In this document: in pieces, positions 33,814-45,102 of the stretch
Layout: each line of letters opens with the position of its first letter
Position numbering within the stretch: the stretch's first letter is position 1
Translations under genes and position numbers: made by a program
The notes under the pieces: generated by a model
Databases searched by the model: none
Told to the model about the DNA's origin: nothing
Seen by the model: only the letters and a program-made list of their open reading frames with translations
Source of the DNA: Pelagibacteraceae bacterium AG-426-M19
GTDB taxonomy: Bacteria > Pseudomonadota > Alphaproteobacteria > Pelagibacterales > Pelagibacteraceae
Direction of reading: 5' to 3'
Assembly: GCA_003210025.1 (NCBI GenBank)
Contig: QCNW01000003.1
Location: 1-64,000, forward strand
Length of the DNA: 64,000 bases

Positions 33814-34101
33814 ATGAGTATAGATCTTAAAACAGTAAAGCACATTTCGAAATTAGCAAGAATTTCTATTGATGACGAAAAAGCTAATAAATTAAAGGGT
33901 GACTTAAATAATATATTTGAATTTATAGAAAAATTAAATGAATTAAATACTGATAATGTTCAAGCTTTAACGTCAATTGCTGAGACCACCCTAAGATTTA
34001 GAAAAGATGAAATTAAATCAGAAAATATCAGAGAAAAAATTTTAAAAAACTCACCTGAAGAAAATAAAGATTTTTTTGTTGTACCAAAGGTTGTTGAATA
34101 A
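33814..34101 (+). CDS. gatC: Asp/Glu-tRNA amidotransferase subunit C
   Basis: VKHISKLARISIDDEK... upstream of gatA-gatB. Confidence 0.95.
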   Translation: MSIDLKTVKHISKLARISIDDEKANKLKGDLNNIFEFIEKLNELNTDNVQALTSIAETTLRFRKDEIKSENIREKILKNSPEENKDFFVVPKVVE

Positions 34102-35561
34102 TGTCAGATATAACAAATCAAAGTTTATTCGAATTAACATCGAATATAAAAGAAAAAAAACTATCTTCAGAGGAAATTACAAAAGCATTTATAAACCGTG
34201 CTGAAAAATCAAAAAAATTAAATGTTTATGTTACGGATAATTTTGAAAAAGCAATAGATCAATCAAAGAAATTTGATTCTAATCCTAATTTAGATTTTAA
34301 ACTACCAGGTATTCCTATTGCTGTTAAAGATTTATTTTGTACAAATGGAGTTAGAACAACAGCAGGTAGCAAAATATTAAATAACTTCGTTCCCACATAT
34401 GAGTCTACAGTTACTCAAAATTTATGGGGCCAAGGAGCAATACTTCTTGGTAAACTTAATTGTGATGAATTTGCTATGGGCTCTTCAAATGAAACTAGTT
34501 TTTTTGGAAATGTTCAAAATCCTGTAGGAGAAAATTTAGTCCCTGGTGGATCTTCAGGAGGTTCTTCTGCAGCTGTTGCTGCAAATTTAACTCCAGTTAC
34601 CATTGGAACAGATACAGGTGGATCTATTCGTCAACCAGCATCATTTACAGGAACTGTAGGACTTAAACCTACATATGGAAGTTGTTCTCGTTATGGAATT
34701 GTAGCATTTGCTTCATCTTTAGACCAAGCAGGACCTATGACGAAAAATGTAAGAGACTGTTCTATGCTTTTAGAGGTGATCTCTTCATTTGATCAAAAAG
34801 ATTCAACTTCAATTGATTACAAAAGAAATAATTATTCAAAAGAATTATCAAAAGATATCAAAGGAAAGAAAATTGGTATTCCTAAAGAATATAGAGTTGA
34901 CAATATGCCTGAGGAAATTGAACACTTATGGAAAAATGGTATCTCATATGCAAAAGATTGCGGAGCAGAAATTATCGATATTTCACTTCCACATACTAAT
35001 TACGCATTACCAACTTATTATATCGTTGCACCAGCTGAAGCATCATCAAATCTAGCTAGATATGATGGTGTTAAATATGGTTTTAGATCTCCTGGCCAAA
35101 ATTTAATAGAAATGTATGAAAAAACTAGATCTGAAGGTTTTGGTGATGAAGTTAAAAGAAGAATTATGATTGGAACTTATGTTTTATCTTCTGGATACTA
35201 TGATGCTTATTATCTAAAAGCTCAGAAAGTAAGACAATTAATAAAAAAAGATTTTGATGATGCCTTTTCTAAAGTTGATGCAATTTTAACTCCATCTACA
35301 CCAAGCTCAGCATTTAAAATTGGTGAAAAAACAAATGATCCAGTATCAATGTATTTAAATGATATATTTACAGTTCCAATAAATCTAGCAGGCTTACCAG
35401 GTATTTCTATACCAGCTGGTAAAGATAAAAATAATTATCCTTTAGGCCTTCAAGTAATTGGAAAACCTTTTGATGAGCAAAATATACTTAATATTTCTTA
35501 TGCATTAGAGGATAAGATTAATTTTAAAAACGATATTTCAGACTGGTGGTTAAGTGAGTAA
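34101..35561 (+). CDS. gatA: Asp/Glu-tRNA amidotransferase subunit A
   Basis: Amidase signature [34 protein letters not shown]. Confidence 0.98.
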   Translation: MSDITNQSLFELTSNIKEKKLSSEEITKAFINRAEKSKKLNVYVTDNFEKAIDQSKKFDSNPNLDFKLPGIPIAVKDLFCTNGVRTTAGSKILNNFVPTYESTVTQNLWGQGAILLGKLNCDEFAMGSSNETSFFGNVQNPVGENLVPGGSSGGSSAAVAANLTPVTIGTDTGGSIRQPASFTGTVGLKPTYGSCSRYGIVAFASSLDQAGPMTKNVRDCSMLLEVISSFDQKDSTSIDYKRNNYSKELSKDIKGKKIGIPKEYRVDNMPEEIEHLWKNGISYAKDCGAEIIDISLPHTNYALPTYYIVAPAEASSNLARYDGVKYGFRSPGQNLIEMYEKTRSEGFGDEVKRRIMIGTYVLSSGYYDAYYLKAQKVRQLIKKDFDDAFSKVDAILTPSTPSSAFKIGEKTNDPVSMYLNDIFTVPINLAGLPGISIPAGKDKNNYPLGLQVIGKPFDEQNILNISYALEDKINFKNDISDWWLSE

Positions 35562-37020
35562 AAATAGTGAATATCTTATTGAAAGAGAAAATAAACAATA
35601 TGAAGTGATAATTGGTTTAGAAGTACACGCTCAAGTTACTTCAGAGTCTAAACTTTTCTCTCAATCATCAACAAAATTTGGTGCAGAACCAAACACACAA
35701 GTTAGTCTCGTAGATGCAGCATTTCCAGGAATGTTACCAGTTATAAATGAATTTTGTATTGAACAAGCAATTAAAACTGGAATAGGACTTAAAGCCAAAA
35801 TAAATAAAAAATCTGTCTTTGATAGAAAAAATTATTTTTATGCAGATTTACCTCAAGGTTATCAAATTTCTCAATACAAATATCCAATTGTCGGTGAAGG
35901 AAAAGTAATTTTGGATATGCCGAATGGTCAAAAAGAAATTGGAATTGAAAGATTACACTTAGAGCAAGATGCAGGTAAAAGTATTCATGATATTGATCCA
36001 AATAATACATTAGTCGATTTAAATAGATCTGGAGTGGCTTTAATGGAAATAGTAAGTAAGCCTGATTTGAGATCTCCAGATGAAGTCAACGTTTATATAA
36101 AAAAATTAAGATCAATAATGAGATATTTAGGAACATGTGATGGAAATATGCAAGAAGGCTCTTTGAGAGCAGATGTTAATGTATCAGTAAGATTAAAAGG
36201 GGAGACTGAGTTTGGAACCAGGTGTGAAATTAAAAATGTTAATTCAATAAAATTTATGCAAATGGCAATAATATCCGAAGCAAATAGACAAATAGATTTG
36301 TTAGAGGAGGGGAAAGAAATAGATCAAGAGACAAGACTTTTTGACACTAAAAGAAATGAGACAAGATCTATGAGATCAAAAGAAGACGCACATGATTACA
36401 GATATTTTCCTGACCCAGATCTATTACCGCTTGAAATAAGCCAAGAGTTAATTGAAAAAATAAAATCAGATATACCTGAATTACCAGATGAAAAGAAAAA
36501 AAGATTTATAGATAAATTTAATCTTTCGCCGTATGAAGCAACAATTTTAGTATCCGACATTGAAACGTCAAATTTCTTTGAAGAAGTTATAAAAAATTCT
36601 GATGTTAAATTAGCAACAAACTGGATTACAGGTGAATTATTTGCAGTTTTAAATGAAAAAAATTTAGAAATATCTCAAAGCCCAGTTAGTGCTAAAAATC
36701 TATCAAAACTTATTAACCTTATAAAAGATGGAACCATATCAGGAAAAATAGCTAAAACGGTTTTTGAGCAAATGATAGATGGAGATCAAGATCCATTACT
36801 AATAGTAAAAGAAAAAGGTTTAAAACAAGAAAGCGATCCAAAAGCAATAGAGGAATTGATAAATAAAGTTATTGAAAATAATTCAGATAAGGTCGCTGAA
36901 TATAAATCTGGTAAAGATAAATTATTTGGCTTTTTTGTCGGTCAAGCCATGAAAGAAAGTAAAGGAAAAGGCAATCCTCAATTAATAAACAAAATATTAA
37001 AAGAAAAGTTGAATGGATAA
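35554..37020 (+). CDS. gatB: Asp/Glu-tRNA amidotransferase subunit B
   Basis: [44 protein letters not shown]. Confidence 0.98.
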   Translation: MSKNSEYLIERENKQYEVIIGLEVHAQVTSESKLFSQSSTKFGAEPNTQVSLVDAAFPGMLPVINEFCIEQAIKTGIGLKAKINKKSVFDRKNYFYADLPQGYQISQYKYPIVGEGKVILDMPNGQKEIGIERLHLEQDAGKSIHDIDPNNTLVDLNRSGVALMEIVSKPDLRSPDEVNVYIKKLRSIMRYLGTCDGNMQEGSLRADVNVSVRLKGETEFGTRCEIKNVNSIKFMQMAIISEANRQIDLLEEGKEIDQETRLFDTKRNETRSMRSKEDAHDYRYFPDPDLLPLEISQELIEKIKSDIPELPDEKKKRFIDKFNLSPYEATILVSDIETSNFFEEVIKNSDVKLATNWITGELFAVLNEKNLEISQSPVSAKNLSKLINLIKDGTISGKIAKTVFEQMIDGDQDPLLIVKEKGLKQESDPKAIEELINKVIENNSDKVAEYKSGKDKLFGFFVGQAMKESKGKGNPQLINKILKEKLNG

Positions 37021-37660
37021 AAATTTCATAATTGATCAAAATATGATCAATTATATTTTTTCACACACAAATAATCTTCACAAAGTACAAAAAAAATTAT
37101 TAAAATATAACGAAAAACTTGGTCATATTAAAAAATTACAAATTTCAATTCTACAAGCTAACTTCATACAATTTATCATAAAAATTAATAACTATAAATC
37201 ATACTTAGAAATTGGAACCTTTACGGGTTACAGCATTTTATCTGCTGCTCTCGCCTTACCTAAGAATTGCAAATTAATTGGTATAGATAAAAATTTAAAA
37301 ACTAACAATGAGGCAATTAAGTTTTTTAAAGAAGCAAAGCAAGATAAAAAAATAAATCTTCTTTGTGAAAATGGAAAAATTGCTCTTGAAAATCTAATTA
37401 AGAAAAAGGAAAAATATGATGTGATATTAATTGATGCAGATAAAGAAAATTATATAAATTATTTTAATCAGTCTCTTAAATTAAAAAGCAAAAAGGGTAT
37501 AATTTTAATTGATAATACACTTTGGAAAGGAGATGTTGCAAATCCAAAGATAAAAGACAAATTAACTATAAAATTAAGAGAATTTAATAAATACATAAAA
37601 AAATCATCTATTAATAAGTATATTTTACCAATTGGTGATGGTTTTACAGTTTGTTGGTAA
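37013..37660 (+). CDS. Class I SAM-dependent O-methyltransferase (caffeoyl-CoA OMT-like)
   Basis: [49 protein letters not shown]. Confidence 0.88.
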   Translation: MDKNFIIDQNMINYIFSHTNNLHKVQKKLLKYNEKLGHIKKLQISILQANFIQFIIKINNYKSYLEIGTFTGYSILSAALALPKNCKLIGIDKNLKTNNEAIKFFKEAKQDKKINLLCENGKIALENLIKKKEKYDVILIDADKENYINYFNQSLKLKSKKGIILIDNTLWKGDVANPKIKDKLTIKLREFNKYIKKSSINKYILPIGDGFTVCW

Positions 37661-37662
37661 TT

Positions 37663-38535
37663 ATGTTTGAAATCCTATCTTTTTATAAAATATCAAAACT
37701 TAATAAATTAAAAATTATTAAAAAAAATATTTTAAAAGAAACTAATAAGCTTGATATTAAAGGTCTTATAATATTATCTCCTGAAGGAATTAATGGCACA
37801 ATATCAGGTAGTCAAAAAAAAATTAAACTTACAATTACAAAAATAAAGAATATCTTATCAATTGATAGATTTGATATTCAAAATAAATTTAACTCAAAAA
37901 TATTACCATACTCAAAAAATAAAGTTAAAATAAAAGATGAAGTAGTTCCAATTAATGAAAAAATTAATTTTAAAAATTTTTTTAATAAGAAATATTTATC
38001 ACCTAAAAAATGGGACGAATTTATATCTAAAAAAAATATTAAACTGATTGATGCCAGAAAACCTTTTGAATATAAGATTGGTACATTTGAAAATGCTCTT
38101 AATCCAGAAACTAAAAATTTTAGAGATTTTAAAAATTATTTATCAAAATTTAATAAAGATGAATCAATAGGGATGTTTTGCACCGGAGGTATCAGGTGTG
38201 AAAAAGCGTCTAATTATCTTAATAATAAAGGTTTTAAAAATGTTTATATGCTTAAGGGTGGTATCTTAAATTATCTTAACAAAACTGATCCAAAAAAAAG
38301 CAAGTGGAATGGTGAATGTTTTGTTTTTGATAAAAGAGTAACTATTAAAAAAAACTTAGAAATTGGAAATTATACTGTTTGTGGTGGTTGTAGAATGCCA
38401 TTGCATAAAAAACTAACCAAATCAAAAAAGTATAAAGTAGGTCTATCATGTCCAAATTGTTTTGATAAATTGACAAATGATCAAATAAAACGTTTCACAA
38501 TGAGGCACAATCAAATGATAAATTCAAAAAAATAA
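37663..38535 (+). CDS. trhO: Rhodanese-domain tRNA uridine hydroxylase, TrhO/YceA family
   Basis: LSPEGINGTISG; rhodanese CTGGIRCEKAS; C-terminal cysteine-rich region; start set at ATG 37663. Confidence 0.85.
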   Translation: MFEILSFYKISKLNKLKIIKKNILKETNKLDIKGLIILSPEGINGTISGSQKKIKLTITKIKNILSIDRFDIQNKFNSKILPYSKNKVKIKDEVVPINEKINFKNFFNKKYLSPKKWDEFISKKNIKLIDARKPFEYKIGTFENALNPETKNFRDFKNYLSKFNKDESIGMFCTGGIRCEKASNYLNNKGFKNVYMLKGGILNYLNKTDPKKSKWNGECFVFDKRVTIKKNLEIGNYTVCGGCRMPLHKKLTKSKKYKVGLSCPNCFDKLTNDQIKRFTMRHNQMINSKK

Positions 38536-38539
38536 TATC

Positions 38540-39889
38540 ATGAATATATTAAGTGACGACATCAAAGAATTAATTAAAAAATTAGCGATACCTGCATCTG
38601 TAGGTACACTCTTTCAAACGTTATATAATATTGCTGATACATATTTTGCAGGAAAAATATCACCTGAAGCTTTGTCAGCTTTAACAAAATCTTTTCCAAT
38701 TTATTTTATTATTATTGCCTCATCTATTGGTATCACAGTTGCAGGTACATCACTGATAGGTAATAGCATTGGAGAAAAAAATAATAAAAATGCTTCAATT
38801 TATTTCTGCCAATTAATTTTCTTTTCTTTTTTGATAATTCTGTTGATTACTTTTATTGGTTTAAATTATGCATCAGACCTTTTTTCAATTATGGGATCAA
38901 CTAACGAGGTAATAAATCTTGGCTTACAATATACAGATATCATTTTCCTTGGTTCGTTTATTTTTATTTTAGTTGTTGCATTAAATTCATTACTTCATGC
39001 AGAAGGTGATACGAAAACTTATAGAAATGCTTTAATGTTATCTTTTTTTTTAAACATATTGTTAAATCCAATTTTAATATTTGGATTTTATTTCATACCA
39101 GCTTTGGGTATGAAGGGTATTGCAATAGCAACTCTAATTGCTCAAACGGTCGCTTTTTTAATCATATTTAAAAAAGTTTTAACAAGTAATTTATTTAAAA
39201 ACATACTTATTTCTTATTTTATCCCTAAATTTTTTTTTTTAAAAAATATTTTTTTTCAATCAATGCCAATAATAATTTCAATTTGTGGTTATTCTATTGC
39301 TTCTGCTATTGTATTCAAATATGCGGGTTTATCAGGAGAATATGCAGCAGCTGGTTATGGGGCTGGTACCAAAATAGAACAAGTTGTTTTATTACCAATC
39401 TTGGGAATAAATACTGCAATTATCACAATTATTGCTCAAAATTTTGGTGCACAAAATATTTTAAGAATTAAAGAAACGTACTTCCAAGCTATAAAATATG
39501 CTTTCATTATAATGATTATTTCTTCTTTTATTATTTATTTTGGTGCTGAAATGATAACAAAATTATTTTCAAAAGATTTAGAGGTCGTTGAATTTGGAAA
39601 ATTATATTTAGAGATTTCAGCCTTTGTGCTGCCAGCTTATCCAATATTTTTTTTATCAAATGGTTTTTTTATGGCTTTAAAAAAAGCTGAAAACGCATTA
39701 ATTGCTAATATTTGCCGAAATGGAATTTTTCCATTTGTAGTATTTTATACTGCAATTTATTTTAATTCTGACTTTTCTGAATTTTTTTGGTTATGGGTAA
39801 TATTCAATTGGATTTTCTCTCTAATGTATCTTGGTTATACTTATTTTTATTTGAATTATAGATTAGATAAAATTAGAGCTATCAACTAA
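38540..39889 (+). CDS. MATE family efflux transporter
   Basis: Approx. 12 TM segments; TLYNIADTYFAGKISPEALSALT; LHAEGDTKTYRNA. Confidence 0.9.
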   Translation: MNILSDDIKELIKKLAIPASVGTLFQTLYNIADTYFAGKISPEALSALTKSFPIYFIIIASSIGITVAGTSLIGNSIGEKNNKNASIYFCQLIFFSFLIILLITFIGLNYASDLFSIMGSTNEVINLGLQYTDIIFLGSFIFILVVALNSLLHAEGDTKTYRNALMLSFFLNILLNPILIFGFYFIPALGMKGIAIATLIAQTVAFLIIFKKVLTSNLFKNILISYFIPKFFFLKNIFFQSMPIIISICGYSIASAIVFKYAGLSGEYAAAGYGAGTKIEQVVLLPILGINTAIITIIAQNFGAQNILRIKETYFQAIKYAFIIMIISSFIIYFGAEMITKLFSKDLEVVEFGKLYLEISAFVLPAYPIFFLSNGFFMALKKAENALIANICRNGIFPFVVFYTAIYFNSDFSEFFWLWVIFNWIFSLMYLGYTYFYLNYRLDKIRAIN

Positions 39890-40411
39890 CCATTCATAAA
39901 GGTGTTCTGAAAACGATCTTCTTACAAATAAATTAACATTATTCTTTGACTTGTGGTGAAGAATTACATCAATATGATTTACTATTGTTTGTGTTGATGA
40001 ACCAACATTATTTTTAAATTTTTCAAAATTAAAAGGTGATCCAGATGATAATAATTCAAATATATTTCCTCCTTTTATATTTATGCAAATTAATTGTGAA
40101 GAGATATCAGTAATTGATCCAAAATTTAAAGACGAAATATCTTTATAAAGTTGATCAAAAATATTTGTATTTTTATTTTCATCAAAATATATCATCCATT
40201 CATCTGGACTTAGCCATAAAACATCATAGTTTTCATTTGATGAACTGGTATTTGACTCAGAAGGTAAAATAATAGATAGAATTTTACCCACTCTGGTAAA
40301 AAATTCTTTATTTTTTCCTCTGATATTAATTTTAATTTTTTCTTCAGATAAATTAATATCGATATTGTTTTTATTATTATTTGAAATATTTGGGTGTAAG
40401 ATTTCAAGCAT
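39863..40411 (-). CDS. soxG: Sarcosine oxidase gamma subunit
   Basis: WLSPDEWMIYF; last gene of soxBDAG operon. Confidence 0.88.
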   Translation of the reverse strand: MLEILHPNISNNNKNNIDINLSEEKIKINIRGKNKEFFTRVGKILSIILPSESNTSSSNENYDVLWLSPDEWMIYFDENKNTNIFDQLYKDISSLNFGSITDISSQLICINIKGGNIFELLSSGSPFNFEKFKNNVGSSTQTIVNHIDVILHHKSKNNVNLFVRRSFSEHLYEWLVDSSNFI

Positions 40412-43406
40412 TTAGTCTTTTATTCTCCTTATCTAAAAAAATTGTGTCAGAAACAGTCACATTAATATTTTTGTTTTCCATCGGAATAATTAACTTTTGA
40501 CCTTTCATTGTTTTACCACTTCTAACTACAGCCAAGGCAATTGATTTATTTAGGTTTGGACTAAAATAACTGGAAGTTACATGTCCTAGCATATCTATAG
40601 GATTTGATTTAACGTCTGAAACAATTTGAGCACCTTCTTCCAAAACTTCTTTTGGATCATCTGTAAGTAGTCCAACCAATTGCTTTCTATCTTCTCTAAC
40701 AGTATCACTTCTATATAAAGATCTTTTACCAATGAAGTCATATTTCTTCTTACTTACAATCCAATCCATCTGTAAGTCTGAAGGAGTCATTGTACCATCT
40801 GTATCTTGTCCAACAATTATGAAACCTTTTTCAGCTCTAAGTAGGTGCATTGTTTCGGTACCATAAGGTGTCAAATTAAACTCTTTCCCAGCTTCTATAC
40901 ACATTTTCCATAATGAATTTCCATATTTTGACTCTATGTTAATTTCGTAGCTTAGTTCACCAGTAAAACTTATTCTCATTATTCTACAATTTATATTTTC
41001 AAGTTTATCTTCTTTAAATGACATATGAGGAAAGTTTTCATCACTTAAATCTAAATTTGGAAAAAGTTTGTTAAGAATTTTTTTTGAATTTGGACCACAA
41101 ATACTTGCTGTAGAATAATGATCTGTCACTGATGTTAAATAAACATCTAACTCTGGCCACTCCGTTTGTAAATAATCCTCAAGTTTGCTTAATACATTTG
41201 CAGCTCCCCCAGTGGTGGTTGTCATTAGATAATGATTTTCAGATATTCTTGTAGTAACACCGTCGTCATAAACCATACCATCCTCGTTTAACATAAGTCC
41301 GTATCTACATTTTCCGATTGCAAGTTTTGACCAAGCATTTGTGTAAACTCGATTTAAAAACTCTGATGCATCTGTTCCTTGGATATCAATTTTTCCTAGA
41401 GTTGATGCATCTAAGATACCCGCACTATCACGTGCGGCTTTACTCTCTCTTTGAACAGCATCATGCATATTTTCCCCATTTTTTGGATAGTACCAAGGTC
41501 TTTTCCACTGACCAACATTTTCAAATTCTGCATTATTTTTTACGTGCCATTCATGCATAGATGTTTTTCTTATTACTTCAAAAAATTTTCCAACATTTCT
41601 CCCAACTAGTGTTCCGAAGGTTAATGGTGTGAATGGTGGTCTAAATGTAGTTGTTCCTAATTTACCCATTTTTACACCAGCTGTATCAGCTATAATCCCA
41701 AGTGCGTGCATATTAGATAACTTTCCCTGATCTGTTGCCATACCAGTCGTTGTATATCTTTTTACATGTTCAATTGATCTAAAGCCTTCTTTTAAGGCTA
41801 ATTTAATATCTTTTGCAGTTGAGTCATTTTGAAAATCTATAAAGCATTTTGTTTTACCTAAAGGTATTTTATTTGGTAAAAGCCACATATTTCTTTTATC
41901 ATTTTCTTTAGAGCAAATAATATTTGTATCCTGGTAATCTTGATTATCTATATCTAAGAATTTATTAATTTTATTGACTGTTTTATCTATAATATTTTCT
42001 AAATCAAAATCTCCATTGCATGAACCAACAGAAATTTGATCTTCACTATTTTCTTTTGGTAAGAATACTTGGTCTTCATCTCTAAAATCTAATTTACCTC
42101 CAGATTGAGTATGCATATGCACCATAGGTGTCCATCCACCACTCATACCTAAACAGTCACAACTTAATTTAATCTTATCACCTATAGTTGTATTTCCATC
42201 TTCCGATAGTTTCATGATTTCTAATGAATTTATTTTTCTGTATCCAAAAGTATTTGTTACAACATGATTGAAGTAGATTTTTATTCCTAGACTTTCAGCT
42301 TGTTTGATTAATTCAGAACTAGCAGATTTTCTTAAATCAACAATTATATTCTTTATGCCTTTTTTATGAAGTGAAATTGAAGTTTCGTATGCACTATCAT
42401 TATTTGTAAATAATATTATATTTTCTCCACAGGTAACGCCGTAATAATCCAAATATTTGTTTATAGAATTAGATAATAATATTCCTGGTCTATCATTATT
42501 ATTGAATACAAGTGGTCTTTCAATTGATCCAGTTGCAATTACAACTTTTTTTGCTCTTATTTTCCATAATCGTTGTCTAATCTTATTTTTCTTTTTTTCC
42601 TCTGGCAAATGATCTGTTAAATTTTCTTTAGCTAAAAGAAAATTGTATCCATGATAAGCTGCAATACTTGTTCTTGTCTTAAATGTTAAATTACTTAATT
42701 TTTTAATTTCTTGAATTTCATTTTTTAACCATTCACTTGATAATTTATCATCAATCTTAATAGACTCATTATTTTGATAAATTGTAGAACCACCTAGTAT
42801 TTTTTTGTCATCTACTAATAAAGTTTTAAAATTATTTTTTGCAGCCATTTTTGCAGCAATAATACCTGAAACTCCACCACCAATTACCAATACATCGTAG
42901 TGAACATATTTGTGATCATAGATATCAGGATCTGGTTCTGTAGGAGATTTTCCTAAACCTGCAGATAATCGTATTAATGGTTCATATACTTTTTTCCAAA
43001 AACTCTTTGGCCACATAAATGTTTTATAATAAAAGCCTGCAGGAATTAACGGTGATATAAAATTATTAATACCCCCAATGTCAAATTTTACGTTAGGCCA
43101 GCAATTTTGAGAACTTGCTTCTAATCCTTCATACAATTCTAACTCGGTTGCTCTTACATTTGGTTCTGTTAGGTCTTTTTTACTACCAATTTGACAAATT
43201 GCATTAGGCTCTTCTGCTCCACAAGAAACTATACCCCTTGGTCTGTGATATTTAAAACTTCTACCGACTAAATGAATACCATTTGCCAAAAGTGCAGATG
43301 CCAAGGTATCACCCTCATATCCAAAGTAAGTCTTGCCATCATATTTAAATGAAACTCTCTTAGTTTCATCAATATATTCCGTTTTATGAATTCTATAATT
43401 GGGCAT
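40404..43406 (-). CDS. soxA: Sarcosine oxidase alpha subunit
   Basis: 1000 aa; N-terminal 2Fe-2S-like region (RSFKYHRPRGIVSCGAEEPNA), NAD/FAD Rossmann GGGVSGIIAA, C-terminal GcvT-like domain. Confidence 0.97.
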   Translation of the reverse strand: MPNYRIHKTEYIDETKRVSFKYDGKTYFGYEGDTLASALLANGIHLVGRSFKYHRPRGIVSCGAEEPNAICQIGSKKDLTEPNVRATELELYEGLEASSQNCWPNVKFDIGGINNFISPLIPAGFYYKTFMWPKSFWKKVYEPLIRLSAGLGKSPTEPDPDIYDHKYVHYDVLVIGGGVSGIIAAKMAAKNNFKTLLVDDKKILGGSTIYQNNESIKIDDKLSSEWLKNEIQEIKKLSNLTFKTRTSIAAYHGYNFLLAKENLTDHLPEEKKKNKIRQRLWKIRAKKVVIATGSIERPLVFNNNDRPGILLSNSINKYLDYYGVTCGENIILFTNNDSAYETSISLHKKGIKNIIVDLRKSASSELIKQAESLGIKIYFNHVVTNTFGYRKINSLEIMKLSEDGNTTIGDKIKLSCDCLGMSGGWTPMVHMHTQSGGKLDFRDEDQVFLPKENSEDQISVGSCNGDFDLENIIDKTVNKINKFLDIDNQDYQDTNIICSKENDKRNMWLLPNKIPLGKTKCFIDFQNDSTAKDIKLALKEGFRSIEHVKRYTTTGMATDQGKLSNMHALGIIADTAGVKMGKLGTTTFRPPFTPLTFGTLVGRNVGKFFEVIRKTSMHEWHVKNNAEFENVGQWKRPWYYPKNGENMHDAVQRESKAARDSAGILDASTLGKIDIQGTDASEFLNRVYTNAWSKLAIGKCRYGLMLNEDGMVYDDGVTTRISENHYLMTTTTGGAANVLSKLEDYLQTEWPELDVYLTSVTDHYSTASICGPNSKKILNKLFPNLDLSDENFPHMSFKEDKLENINCRIMRISFTGELSYEINIESKYGNSLWKMCIEAGKEFNLTPYGTETMHLLRAEKGFIIVGQDTDGTMTPSDLQMDWIVSKKKYDFIGKRSLYRSDTVREDRKQLVGLLTDDPKEVLEEGAQIVSDVKSNPIDMLGHVTSSYFSPNLNKSIALAVVRSGKTMKGQKLIIPMENKNINVTVSDTIFLDKENKRLNA

Positions 43407-43687
43407 TACTTATAATTAACAGGAGGTTTTTCACCCATTTTATAAACAGATAAAATTTTATCATTCGATGTGTCTCTAACGACGTTGAACCATTTTCTGC
43501 ATCCGTGAACATGATTCCATCTTTCAAATTGAATACCTTTAATATTTTTTCTCATAAATAGATATTCCGCCCATTCATCATCGCTAAGTTCAGTCGGTTG
43601 TTTTGGTCTAACTATATGAGCTTCGCCACCTGAAGAAAATTCACTTTGATCTCTCTCTCCACAAAATGGACAATTAATTAAAAACAT
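43406..43687 (-). CDS. soxD: Sarcosine oxidase delta subunit
   Basis: INCPFCGERDQSEFSSGGEAHIVRP zinc motif; between soxB and soxA. Confidence 0.96.
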   Translation of the reverse strand: MFLINCPFCGERDQSEFSSGGEAHIVRPKQPTELSDDEWAEYLFMRKNIKGIQFERWNHVHGCRKWFNVVRDTSNDKILSVYKMGEKPPVNYK

Positions 43688-43689
43688 TA

Positions 43690-44943
43690 CTAATGTGCAA
43701 CTGCTGCAGCACCATGTTCATCAACAAGATCACCGCTTACAAATCTATTTAAATTAAATGCTGCATTTAATTTATGTGGCTCATCATTTGCGATTGTGTG
43801 CGCAAACAAATCTCCTGATCCTGGAGTAGCTTTAAATCCACCGGTACCCCAACCACAATTAAAATATAAACCTTTTATATTAGTTTTACTTATAATAGGA
43901 CTTGCATCTGGACATATATCAACAATTCCTCCCCATTGTCTTAACATTTTCATTCTACTAAAAATAGGGTAGAGCTCTAAAATAGCCTTTAAAGTTTCTT
44001 CTACAATATTATGACTACCTCTTTGTGTATATGAAACATATGAATCTGTTCCCGCACCTATAACTAATTCGCCTTTATCTGATTGACTTACATAAGCATG
44101 AACTGCATTTGACATTACAACAGTATCAATAATTGGTTTTACTGGCTCGGAAACTAACGCTTGTAATGGTTTACTCTCAAGAGGAAGTTTTAATCCAGCC
44201 ATATTTGCAATTACACTTGAGTGGCCTGCTGCAACAACTCCAATTTTATTAGTTTTTATAAATCCCTTAGTGGTTTCTAATCCTTCAACTCTATCTCCAT
44301 TTCTCTTTATTCCTTTGACTTCACAGTTTTGAATTATATCAACACCCATTTCACTTGCGCCTCTTGCATAACCCCAGGCAACAGCATCATGTCTTGCAGT
44401 TCCCGCTCTTCTTTGTAACGTTCCACCCAAAACAGGGTATCTGATATCAGGTGATGTATTTATAATTGGGCAAAATTTTTTAACTTCCTCAGTATTTAAC
44501 CAAACAGCATCAATTCCGTTTAGTCTATTGGCATGTGTTCTTCTTTTTAAATCTCTTACATCTTGAAGATTGTGAGCTAAATTCATTACACCTCTTTGAC
44601 TGAACATCACATTGTAGTTTAGCTCTTGAGATAAATTTTCCCATAGTTTAAGAGCATGATCGTATAAACCAGCACTAGCATCCCATAAATAATTTGATCT
44701 AATGATTGTAGTGTTACGCCCTGTATTTCCACCACCAATCCAACCTTTTTCTAAGACTGCAATGTTTTTTAAATTATGTTTCTTTGCTAAATAATAAGCA
44801 GTAGCTAAACCGTGTCCACCACCACCCACAATAATAGCTTCGTATTCTTTTTTTGGCTCTGGATTTCCCCAAGCTTGTTGCCAATTCTCATGCTGTGATA
44901 AAGCATTTTTTATTAGAGAGAATACTGAATATTTGTTTTTCAT
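43690..44943 (-). CDS. soxB: Sarcosine oxidase beta subunit
   Basis: FAD motif [33 protein letters not shown]. Confidence 0.97.
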   Translation of the reverse strand: MKNKYSVFSLIKNALSQHENWQQAWGNPEPKKEYEAIIVGGGGHGLATAYYLAKKHNLKNIAVLEKGWIGGGNTGRNTTIIRSNYLWDASAGLYDHALKLWENLSQELNYNVMFSQRGVMNLAHNLQDVRDLKRRTHANRLNGIDAVWLNTEEVKKFCPIINTSPDIRYPVLGGTLQRRAGTARHDAVAWGYARGASEMGVDIIQNCEVKGIKRNGDRVEGLETTKGFIKTNKIGVVAAGHSSVIANMAGLKLPLESKPLQALVSEPVKPIIDTVVMSNAVHAYVSQSDKGELVIGAGTDSYVSYTQRGSHNIVEETLKAILELYPIFSRMKMLRQWGGIVDICPDASPIISKTNIKGLYFNCGWGTGGFKATPGSGDLFAHTIANDEPHKLNAAFNLNRFVSGDLVDEHGAAAVAH

Positions 44944-44957
44944 ATTTTGGAGAAATT

Positions 44958-44992
44958 ACTTGAATATGATTGAATATTCAATGATTTCAAGT
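44958..44992. promoter_or_regulatory. Imperfect 35-bp inverted repeat with 14-bp perfect core ATTGAATATTCAAT (44969-44982) upstream of soxB; candidate operator
   Basis: ACTTGAATATGATTGAATATTCAATGATTTCAAGT; minus-strand TTGAAA - 18 nt - TATTCA flank the core. Confidence 0.5.
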
Positions 44993-45007
44993 TACACATA
45001 TTATCGT

Positions 45008-45099
45008 GGAAGGATGGGTGAGCTGGTTTAAACCAGCGGTTTGCTAAACCGCCGTACGCTTGAAAAGGTGTACCGAGGGTTCGAATCCCTCTCCTTCCG
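45008..45099 (+). tRNA. tRNA-Ser (anticodon GCT), CCA encoded at 45100-45102
   Basis: Acceptor GGAAGGA/TCCTTCC, anticodon arm GCGGT-TTGCTAA-ACCGC, long variable arm, T-loop GGTTCGAATCC. Confidence 0.96.
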
Positions 45100-45102
45100 C
45101 CA

